This document shows positions 1-3,850 of a stretch of 5,782 nucleotides of DNA, in pieces. Position 1 is the first letter of the stretch. Every line of letters starts with the position of its first letter. Both the position numbers and the translations under genes were made by a program. The notes beneath the pieces are model-generated. The model did no database searches. It was not told the DNA's origin and was given only the letters and a program-made list of their open reading frames with translations. The stretch lies in assembly GCA_035483935.1 (NCBI GenBank), contig DATHPK010000255.1:1-5782 (forward strand), read 5' to 3'. Source of the stretch: Bog-473 sp035483935. Lineage in GTDB: Bacteria > Actinomycetota > Acidimicrobiia > Acidimicrobiales > RAAP-2.

Positions 1-298
1 TTCCGGGGTCGGACTCCGGCCCGCCGGACCCGCCCCGGATCAGCCTCAGCCCGCCAGCTCGAGTCCCGCCGGCCCCGGACCCGTCGGCTCCTGTCCCGCC
101 GTCCCCCGGCTCATCCGTCGACGAGTCCTCGACCGCCACGATGGCAGGGTGCACCCCGCTGTGCTCCAGGATCCAGGCCTCCTGCTCGGCTTTTGTGCGC
201 GGCACCATGTCGAAGGTGTTCGTCGATCCGAGGACTTCGACGTTGTAGATGGCCCGGATGGCCTCGGCGTCGGCCAGCTCGGCCAGTCGGATCCGCAT
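1..298 (-). CDS. GNAT-family N-acetyltransferase, phosphinothricin acetyltransferase-like (5' part, runs off left edge)
   Basis: Reading the minus strand from the ATG at 298-296 gives 99 open codons to the window edge, so the gene is partial at its 3' end. The N-terminus MRIRLAELADAEAIRAIYN, then EVLGSTNTFD (residues 21-30), PRTKAEQEAWI (33-43) and HSGVHPAIVAVED (46-58), matches the first half of the phosphinothricin/methionine-sulfoximine-type GNAT fold (beta1-alpha1, the IYN/EV/ST-TFD segment, beta2). Members transfer acetyl from acetyl-CoA to small amines; the substrate here cannot be told. The acetyl-CoA pyrophosphate loop (R/Q-x-x-G-x-G/A) lies outside the window. From residue 59 the sequence becomes Gly/Ser/Asp-rich for about 40 residues where the family normally continues straight into beta3, so an inserted loop or a damaged gene is possible. 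No Shine-Dalgarno precedes the start; a -10-like hexamer sits six bases upstream, suggesting a leaderless mRNA. It is divergent from the tRNA/ribosomal cluster. Family assignment is fairly firm, function is not. Confidence 0.78.
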   Translation of the reverse strand, partial: MRIRLAELADAEAIRAIYNVEVLGSTNTFDMVPRTKAEQEAWILEHSGVHPAIVAVEDSSTDEPGDGGTGADGSGAGGTRAGGLRLIRGGSGGPESDPG

Positions 299-304
299 CG
301 GGCG

Positions 305-310
305 ATGGTA
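305..310 (-). promoter_or_regulatory. -10-like hexamer for a leaderless GNAT transcript
   Basis: The minus strand reads TACCAT at 310-305, fitting the actinobacterial TANNNT consensus, and ends six bases before the ATG at 298. This is the spacing seen when transcription starts at the start codon itself. No convincing -35 hexamer lies 16-18 bases further up, and no Shine-Dalgarno is present, which fits a leaderless start. Based on motif and spacing only. Confidence 0.45.
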
Positions 311-366
311 CTGTTGACGTGGGCAAACCAGGGAGGGAGCGGAGGCAACCCGTGCCGTCCCCTGGC

Positions 367-372
367 TATCAT
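367..372 (+). promoter_or_regulatory. Possible -10 element for the tRNA-Thr/tRNA-Met/rpmG unit
   Basis: TATCAT at 367-372 fits TANNNT and would place a transcription start near 379, about 20 bases before tRNA-Thr. The best -35-like motif nearby, TTGACG at 314-319, is 47 bases away and cannot pair with it; no good -35 lies at 16-18 bases. It is the only plausible -10 in the 101-base gap between the divergent GNAT gene and the tRNAs. Confidence 0.35.
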
Positions 373-399
373 TGACCGCTCGCGGAAGGTAGCCGCGGC

Positions 400-472
400 G
401 CCCCCTTAGCTCAGTCGGCAGAGCACAGCCATGGTAAGGCTGGTGTCGTCGGTTCGATTCCGACAGGGGGCT
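400..472 (+). tRNA. tRNA-Thr(GGT)
   Basis: A full cloverleaf can be drawn. The acceptor stem GCCCCCT (400-406) pairs with AGGGGGC (465-471), and the discriminator is T472. The D stem is GCTC/GAGC (409-412/421-424). The anticodon stem CAGCC/GGCTG (426-430/438-442) carries loop ATGGTAA, giving anticodon GGT, which reads ACC/ACT. The T stem is GTCGG/CCGAC (448-452/460-464) with loop TTCGATT. CCA is not encoded. It lies seven bases upstream of tRNA-Met and is very probably co-transcribed with it; this Thr-Met-rpmG order is usual in Actinomycetota. Confidence 0.97.
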
Positions 473-479
473 CGCCCAT

Positions 480-556
480 GGCGGCGTAGCTCAGTTGGTC
501 AGAGCACACGGCTCATAATCGTGTTGTCGCGGGTTCGAGTCCCGCCGCCGCTACCA
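480..556 (+). tRNA. tRNA-Met(CAT), elongator, with encoded CCA
   Basis: The cloverleaf has acceptor GGCGGCG (480-486) against CGCCGCT (546-552), discriminator A553 and genomically encoded CCA (554-556). The D stem is GCTC/GAGC. The anticodon stem CACGG/TCGTG (507-511/519-523) has loop CTCATAA, anticodon CAT. The T stem is GCGGG/CCCGC (529-533/541-545) with loop TTCGAGT. It lacks the three G-C pairs at the base of the anticodon stem that mark initiators and closely resembles the E. coli elongator tRNA-Met, so elongator Met is preferred over initiator or the lysidine-modified tRNA-Ile2. Two features are unusual: the first acceptor pair is G480-T552 (a G-U wobble at 1:72), and it is the only one of the three tRNAs here with encoded CCA. 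Confidence 0.95.
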
Positions 557-557
557 G

Positions 558-578
558 GCCCGGGGCGGGTGCCCGGGC
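558..578 (+). other. GC-rich hairpin between tRNA-Met and rpmG
   Basis: GCCCGGG (558-564) pairs perfectly with CCCGGGC (572-578) around a 7-base loop. It starts one base after the encoded CCA of tRNA-Met and ends about eight bases before the rpmG Shine-Dalgarno. No T-run follows, so it is more likely a tRNA 3'-processing or mRNA-stabilising element, or a partial attenuator, than an intrinsic terminator. Confidence 0.5.
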
Positions 579-600
579 GGTTAATCAGGAAGGAAGCGCC

Positions 601-765
601 ATGCCCAAGAACGAGAAGAGGGTCCAGGTCACGCTGGCCTGCGAGGTGTGCAAGCGGCGGAACTACATCACGACCAAGAACAAGCTCAACGACCGTGAGC
701 GGATCGAGATGAAGAAGTACTGCCGCTGGGACCGTCAGCACACGCTGCACAAGGAGACCCGCTGA
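601..765 (+). CDS. rpmG: 50S ribosomal protein bL33
   Basis: The 54-residue product (MPKNEKRVQVTLACEVCKRR...) is a full-length bL33, a small basic protein of the large subunit near the E site. The ATG at 601 follows AGGAAGGA (587-594) with six bases between. Family landmarks are ITLAC-like LACEVCKRRNYITTKN (residues 12-27), NDRERIEMKKYC (30-41) and HTLHKETR at the end. The zinc-binding C+ form has two CxxC pairs: the first is intact (C14, C17), but the second reads C41-R-W-D44, so the fourth ligand is Asp instead of Cys. It may hold zinc with three Cys plus Asp or an alternative residue, or may be losing the site; this is inference. It lies 44 bases after tRNA-Met and 96 bases before tRNA-Trp. 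The fatty-acid dehydratase genes (hadA etc.) found next to rpmG in mycobacteria are absent. Confidence 0.95.
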   Translation: MPKNEKRVQVTLACEVCKRRNYITTKNKLNDRERIEMKKYCRWDRQHTLHKETR

Positions 766-784
766 GCCGATCCGATCCTGCCGG

Positions 785-793
785 TGCTACTCT
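785..793 (+). promoter_or_regulatory. Possible extended -10 promoter for tRNA-Trp/secE
   Basis: TGCTACTCT (785-793) fits an extended -10 (TGN followed by TANNNT), which can work without a strong -35; none is seen near 765-770. Transcription would start near 800, about 60 bases before tRNA-Trp. The motif lies in the loop of a short inverted repeat, CCTGCC (777-782) / GGCAGG (794-799), which may instead be a weak end-of-transcript hairpin after rpmG. Confidence 0.35.
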
Positions 794-861
794 GGCAGGC
801 CGTTCCCCAGGTCAGGGGGGAAGAACCACCCGCCCGAGGGCAACCGAAGGCAACCCCACCG

Positions 862-934
862 AGGGCAGTAGCTCAACTGGTAGAGCACCGGTCTCCAAAA
901 CCGGCGGTTGGGGGTTCGAGTCCCTCCTGCCCTG
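862..934 (+). tRNA. tRNA-Trp(CCA)
   Basis: The cloverleaf has acceptor AGGGCAG (862-868) against CTGCCCT (927-933) and discriminator G934. The D stem is GCTC/GAGC (871-874/883-886). The anticodon stem CCGGT/ACCGG (888-892/900-904) has loop CTCCAAA, anticodon CCA, reading TGG. The T stem is GGGGG/CCCTC with one G-T pair and loop TTCGAGT. The 3' CCA is not encoded (CCCC follows). It sits 42 bases before secE, the conserved trpT-secE-nusG arrangement of Actinomycetota. Confidence 0.97.
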
Positions 935-976
935 CCCCGGACGTGAACACCCGACGAAGTACGTGAGGCGAGATCA

Positions 977-1297
977 GTGAACCGCGAGACAAAGCGCATG
1001 ATGCAGCGCCAAGGGCAGATGGAGGCCGATGGCTCTCCGTCCACCCGGCGCGCGCCGGCGCAGCCGACGCGGACGCCCCGCCAGCAGAAGGGTGGCGCCC
1101 CGGCCCGCCGCCGCGCCACGCCCGCTCAGTTCGTCCGCGAGGTCCGCGACGAGATGCGCCAGGTCGCCTGGCCCTCGCGCTCTGAGCTCATCAACTACAC
1201 CTCCGTGGTCTTTACCACCCTGGTGATCATGATCAGCCTGATCTTCGTCCTGAACCTCGCGTTCGGGAAGCTGATCACGCTTCTCTTCACGAAGTAG
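977..1297 (+). CDS. secE: Preprotein translocase subunit SecE
   Basis: The 106-residue protein is the small essential SecYEG subunit that clamps SecY in the cytoplasmic membrane. Residues 1-50 are a basic, Pro/Arg/Gln-rich, probably disordered cytoplasmic extension. The amphipathic helix and signature follow at 51-71 (FVREVRDEMRQ, then VAWPSRSEL, the family's VxWPsrxEl motif), then one membrane segment at about 74-104 rich in V, I, L and F. A single-membrane-span SecE of about 100 residues is normal outside the enterics. The GTG at 977 is chosen because MNRETKRMMQRQG resembles the SecE N-terminus of related actinobacteria and a weak GAGGCGAG (964-971) precedes it; the ATGs at 998 and 1001 have no better ribosome site. 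It is eight bases upstream of nusG and probably co-transcribed with it. Confidence 0.93.
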   Translation: MNRETKRMMQRQGQMEADGSPSTRRAPAQPTRTPRQQKGGAPARRRATPAQFVREVRDEMRQVAWPSRSELINYTSVVFTTLVIMISLIFVLNLAFGKLITLLFTK

Positions 1298-1305
1298 CAC
1301 CGAAC

Positions 1306-2355
1306 ATGACCGACATGTCGCACACACAAGCAGAGGAAGCCCTCGCGACCGGTGACGAGGAAGACGTCGCGGAAGCCGTCGAGGCAGAGCGGGAAGAGTC
1401 CGAGCAGGCGCCCGAGGAGGCCGCAATGAGCACGACGTCGACTGACGACGTCCTGGACGAGGTCGCTGCCGAGGACGAGGCGGAGCACGAGGCGATCGCC
1501 GACGACGCCGTCGTCGAAGCGGTGGCCGAGCAGATCGAAGAGGTCGCCGCCGAACAGGTCGAGGAGGAGATCGTCGAAGCAGTCGTGGAGGAGATCCTCG
1601 AGGAGGCGGTGCTGGACACGATCGAAGAGATCGAAGAGATCGAGGTGGAGCACGAGCTGGAGGCGCCGGGGGCGAGTGCGGAGCCGGACCTCGTGCTCGA
1701 TGCCACGGGCAACGGCTCCGCCGCCGTCGAAGAGAACGTCGAGCTGGGCGGCTGGGGCCACGACGAGGACGAAGAAGAAGAGGTCGTCGAAGTCGAGAGC
1801 CCCTACGACCGGCCCGGCCGCTGGTACGTGGTGCACACCTACTCGGGTTACGAGAACAAGGTGCGCTCGAACATGGGCAACGTCGTTGCGTCGCGCGGAC
1901 TCGAGGACCGCGTCTTCGAGGTCGTCATCCCGATGGAGGACGTCGACGAGTTCAAGGGCGGCAAGAAGGTCACGGTCCAGAAGAAGGTCTTCCCCGGTTA
2001 CCTCCTCGTGCGCTGCGATCTGGACGACGACACCTGGGGCGCCATCCGCAACACGCCCGGCGTGACCGGCTTCGTCGGACCGGGCACCAAGCCCACGCCG
2101 CTGTCGCGGCGCGAGGTGGAGAACATCCTCCAGGTCAAGGTCGAGGGCGTGCCCGGCGCGGCCCCGAAGCGGTCCCGCGCCCGCCTCGAATACGAGGTCA
2201 ACGAGACGGTGCGGGTCAAGGAAGGCCCCTTCGCCGACTTCTCGGGCCAGATCTCCGAGATCAACGAGGACCAGCTCAAGCTCAAGGTGCTGGTCAACAT
2301 CTTCGGCCGGGAGACCCCGGTCGAGCTCGAGTTCAGCCAGGTCGCCAAGCTCTAA
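1306..2355 (+). CDS. nusG: Transcription termination/antitermination protein NusG, with a long acidic N-terminal extension
   Basis: NusG (Spt5 family) binds the RNA polymerase clamp through its NGN domain and recruits Rho or ribosomal S10 through its KOW domain. The NGN domain begins at about 170 (PGRWYVVHTYSGYENKV) and includes VFPGYLLV and the NTPGVTGFVG segment. The KOW domain fills about 296-349 (VRVKEGPFADFSGQI to the C-terminus). Core and KOW are normal. Ahead of them lie about 168 residues dominated by Glu, Asp, Ala and Val with few basic residues; residues 75-118 alternate I/V with E in helix-like spacing. Most NusG proteins are about 180 residues; acidic extensions occur in Actinomycetota, and this 349-residue version is at the long end. 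The start is uncertain: ATG 1306 is close to secE but lacks a Shine-Dalgarno, while ATG 1426 (residue 41) has GAGGAGG five bases upstream and would give a 309-residue protein. Codon-like composition continues through residues 1-41, so the longer form is listed. Confidence 0.93.
   Translation: MTDMSHTQAEEALATGDEEDVAEAVEAEREESEQAPEEAAMSTTSTDDVLDEVAAEDEAEHEAIADDAVVEAVAEQIEEVAAEQVEEEIVEAVVEEILEEAVLDTIEEIEEIEVEHELEAPGASAEPDLVLDATGNGSAAVEENVELGGWGHDEDEEEEVVEVESPYDRPGRWYVVHTYSGYENKVRSNMGNVVASRGLEDRVFEVVIPMEDVDEFKGGKKVTVQKKVFPGYLLVRCDLDDDTWGAIRNTPGVTGFVGPGTKPTPLSRREVENILQVKVEGVPGAAPKRSRARLEYEVNETVRVKEGPFADFSGQISEINEDQLKLKVLVNIFGRETPVELEFSQVAKL
1414..1420 (+). promoter_or_regulatory. Shine-Dalgarno-like site for an internal nusG start at 1426
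   Basis: GAGGAGG at 1414-1420 is five bases ahead of the in-frame ATG at 1426, whose product would begin MSTTSTDDVLDEV. The upstream ATGs at 1306 and 1315 have no comparable site. The same bases also encode Glu-Glu-Ala, so the motif may be a by-product of the acidic coding sequence. Confidence 0.4.
1621..1644 (+). repeat. 9-bp in-frame tandem repeat in the nusG acidic region
   Basis: ATCGAAGAG occurs twice and is followed by a partial third copy ATCGAG, encoding IEE-IEE-IE (residues 106-113). This in-frame microrepeat lies in the low-complexity extension and suggests the region changes length by slippage. Confidence 0.7.
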
Positions 2356-2363
2356 GGCGACCG

Positions 2364-2388
2364 TGGCGCCCGGCGCACGGCCGGGCCA
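2364..2388 (+). other. Hairpin in the nusG-rplK gap
   Basis: CCCGGC (2369-2374) pairs with GCCGGG (2380-2385) around loop GCACG, and the stem extends after a two-base bulge through TGG (2364-2366) / CCA (2386-2388). It stands nine bases after the nusG stop and 40 before rplK. There is no T-run. It may be a processing point, a partial terminator or part of the regulatory target of L1, which in E. coli represses the rplK-rplA message; no specific L1 site was recognised. Confidence 0.45.
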
Positions 2389-2428
2389 GACAGACACACA
2401 GGACGAGGAACAAGAAGGAGAACAGACG

Positions 2429-2860
2429 ATGCCACCGAAGAAGAAGGTGCTCGCCGTGGTCAAGATCCAACTCGAAGCGGGCTCGGCCACGCCCGCGCCC
2501 CCGGTGGGCACGGCGCTCGGTCCCCACGGCGTGCAGACCATGGAGTTCTGCAAGCAGTACAACCAGCAGACGGAGAACATGCGCGGCCAGGTCATCCCCG
2601 TCGAGATCACCATCTACGAGGACCGCTCGTTCAGTTTCATCCTGAAGACGTCGCCGACGCCGGTGCTGCTGCGCCAGGCGGCCGGCCTCGACAAGGGCGC
2701 GCAGACGACGGGACGGGAGACGGTGGGATCTATCACCGACGCCCAGCTCGCGGAGATCGCCACGGCCAAGCTCAAGGACCTGAACACCGACAACCTCGAG
2801 GCGGCCAAGAAACAGGTGGCCGGCACCGCCCGCTCCATGGGCATCACCGTCGCCAGCTAG
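2429..2860 (+). CDS. rplK: 50S ribosomal protein uL11
   Basis: The 143-residue protein binds the GTPase-associated region of 23S rRNA at the stalk base and helps activate translation factors and RelA. The ATG at 2429 is preceded by AAGGAG (2415-2420) with eight bases between, and MPPKKKVLAVVKIQ is the usual uL11 start; an in-frame extension to 2363 lacks family similarity. The N-terminal domain spans about 7-70, with PAPPVGTALG (22-31) and MEFCKQYN (38-45); the linker and rRNA-binding C-terminal domain (about 73-143) end with GTARSMGITV. Two positions differ from the common PPVGPALGQ form: Thr28 replaces the second conserved proline (E. coli Pro26) and Pro32 replaces Gln. I recall the TALGPHGV form from other deep actinobacteria, so this looks lineage-specific. 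It is 17 bases upstream of rplA. Confidence 0.96.
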   Translation: MPPKKKVLAVVKIQLEAGSATPAPPVGTALGPHGVQTMEFCKQYNQQTENMRGQVIPVEITIYEDRSFSFILKTSPTPVLLRQAAGLDKGAQTTGRETVGSITDAQLAEIATAKLKDLNTDNLEAAKKQVAGTARSMGITVAS

Positions 2861-2877
2861 GCGCCAAGGAGAACGAC

Positions 2878-3600
2878 ATGACCCAGCACGGGAAGAAGTA
2901 CAAGGACAGCCTCACCAAGGTCGACCGCGAGCAGCTCTACGGTCTCGGCGAGGCGGTGGACATCCTCAAGGAGCTGGCCAGCGCCAAGTTCGACGAGACG
3001 GTCGAGCTGGCGGTGCGCCTCGGCGTCGACCCCCGCAAGGCTGATCAGATCGTGCGCGGCACGCTGTCGCTGCCCGAGGGCACCGGCCGCACCAACCGGG
3101 TGGCCGTGTTCGCCGCCGGTGAGGCTGCCACCGAGGCCCGCAACGCCGGCGCGGACGTCGTGGGCGCCGACGACCTCGTGGCCAAGATCAACGGTGGCTT
3201 CCTCGACTTCGACGTGGCCATCGCCACGCCGGACCTCATGGGCCAGGTCGGCTCGCTCGGCCGCGTCCTCGGCCCGCGCGGCCTCATGCCCAACCCGAAG
3301 ACCGGCACCGTCACGACCGACGTGGGCAAGGCGGTCACCGAGTTCAAGGGCGGCCGCGTCGAGTACCGCACCGACAAGGTCGGCAACGTCCACCTGCGTG
3401 TCGGCAAGGCGTCGTTCACCAACGACCAGCTGATGGCGAACATCCGTGCCGTGGTCGACGAGCTGCAGCGGGCCAAGCCGGCTGCGGCCAAGGGTCGCTA
3501 CTTCCTCTCGATCACGGTGTCGACGACCATGAGCCCGGGCATTCACATCGACCCGACCAAGGCGCGCGTGACCGACGAGGAGCTCGCCGTCCCGGCCTGA
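2878..3600 (+). CDS. rplA: 50S ribosomal protein uL1
   Basis: The 240-residue protein forms the mobile L1 stalk that moves deacylated tRNA out of the E site, and in many bacteria represses its own operon by binding a mimic of its rRNA site. The ATG at 2878 follows AAGGAG (2866-2871) with six bases between. The protein starts MTQHGKKYKDSL and has the domain I RNA-binding segment AKFDETVEL (residues 36-44). Domain II carries the signature LGPRGLMPNPKTGTVT (131-146). The C-terminal part of domain I includes GRVEYRTDKVGNVHLRVGK and ends near VSTTMSPGIHIDP. The length is normal for the family and nothing is missing. It is the last gene before the 250-nt rplJ leader region. Confidence 0.97.
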   Translation: MTQHGKKYKDSLTKVDREQLYGLGEAVDILKELASAKFDETVELAVRLGVDPRKADQIVRGTLSLPEGTGRTNRVAVFAAGEAATEARNAGADVVGADDLVAKINGGFLDFDVAIATPDLMGQVGSLGRVLGPRGLMPNPKTGTVTTDVGKAVTEFKGGRVEYRTDKVGNVHLRVGKASFTNDQLMANIRAVVDELQRAKPAAAKGRYFLSITVSTTMSPGIHIDPTKARVTDEELAVPA

Positions 3601-3614
3601 CCGGGCACCCGTAC

Positions 3615-3642
3615 GGGACGGCCCGCCGGCTCGTACTACGCT
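3615..3642 (+). promoter_or_regulatory. Weak candidate rplJ promoter
   Basis: GGGACG (3615-3620) and TACGCT (3637-3642) are separated by 16 bases. The -10 fits TANNNT but the -35 shares only GAC with TTGACA. Transcription would start near 3649, about 47 bases before the L10 leader stem. Read-through from rplA is equally possible. Confidence 0.25.
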
Positions 3643-3657
3643 TTCCCGCACAGCTCG

Positions 3658-3676
3658 CCGCCTGCCGTACCGGCGG
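3658..3676 (+). other. Inverted repeat after rplA
   Basis: CCGCC (3658-3662) pairs with GGCGG (3672-3676) around a 9-base loop. A perfect palindrome, CCCGTACGGG, also lies at 3608-3617 just after the rplA stop. Neither has a T-run; they may mark the end of the rplK-rplA message or a processing site. Confidence 0.3.
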
Positions 3677-3695
3677 ATGGGCAATGAATCCGTAC

Positions 3696-3815
3696 GCCAG
3701 AGACCTCCGGTGCACCTCAGGGTGCTGAAACGGCCCGCCGGGCCGGCCTGACGAGGCGACATCGTGCAGAACGGCTCCCCGCCGCCTGCGCCGTCGCACG
3801 CCGGAGACTCCTGGC
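3696..3815 (+). promoter_or_regulatory. Ribosomal protein L10 leader (autoregulatory mRNA structure upstream of rplJ-rplL)
   Basis: A closing stem pairs GCCAG (3696-3700) with CTGGC (3811-3815) and CTCCGG (3705-3710) with CCGGAG (3801-3806). Between them is an asymmetric internal loop, AGAC facing ACTC, where L10 leaders carry their kink-turn. Inside are four further helices: GCACC/GGTGC (3712-3725), CGGCCC/GGGCCG (3731-3745), GCCT/AGGC (3746-3757), and CGTGC/GCACG plus ACGGC/GCCGT (3763-3800). The strings CCAGAGACCTCCGGTG and CCTGCGC resemble conserved parts of known L10 leaders. In those, the L10-L12 complex binds the kink-turn and shuts off rplJ-rplL expression. Pairings were found by eye; the family match is from memory. 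Confidence 0.75.
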
Positions 3816-3845
3816 CCGCTTCCGGGCAGTCGAGCCCGGTGGAGG
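3814..3845 (+). promoter_or_regulatory. Alternative hairpins next to the rplJ Shine-Dalgarno
   Basis: GCCCG (3814-3818) can pair with CGGGC (3823-3827). The alternative is CCGGGC (3822-3827) pairing with GCCCGG (3834-3839), whose stem ends one base before the GGAGG ribosome site (3841-3845). The two exclude each other, and the first also competes for the last two pairs of the L10 leader stem. This looks like the switching part of the leader, controlling ribosome access to rplJ. Confidence 0.5.
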
Positions 3846-3850
3846 AACCG

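Noticed and set aside
314..319. TTGACG as a -35 for the tRNA operon
   Set aside because: No TANNNT lies 16-19 bases downstream; the nearest -10-like element is 47 bases away.
46..372. Minus-strand 108-codon frame and overlapping plus-strand frames at 149-409
   Set aside because: The acetyltransferase frame on the minus strand explains this region with clear family similarity; these are other frames of the same DNA.
480..553. Initiator tRNA-Met or lysidine-type tRNA-Ile2
   Set aside because: The anticodon stem lacks the initiator G-C triplet, and the body closely follows elongator tRNA-Met; Ile2 in this phylum has a different acceptor and anticodon stem.
431..712. Plus-strand frame overlapping the two tRNAs and rpmG
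   Set aside because: It runs through tRNA-Thr and tRNA-Met and is out of frame with rpmG, so it is not a gene.
784..966. 60-codon plus-strand frame containing tRNA-Trp
   Set aside because: Most of it is the tRNA gene itself; it has no ribosome site or protein family features.
2363..2428. In-frame upstream extension of rplK
   Set aside because: The extra 22 residues do not resemble uL11; AAGGAG correctly positions ATG 2429.
1195..2613. 472-codon antisense open frame covering nusG
   Set aside because: It is the mirror of strongly biased GC-rich, acidic nusG codons; its product has no recognisable domain, and the plus strand gene is certain.
3764..3850. In-frame GTG extension of rplJ upstream of 3851
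   Set aside because: It would translate the L10 leader RNA, has no ribosome site, and the ATG at 3851 has a strong Shine-Dalgarno and the normal uL10 N-terminus.
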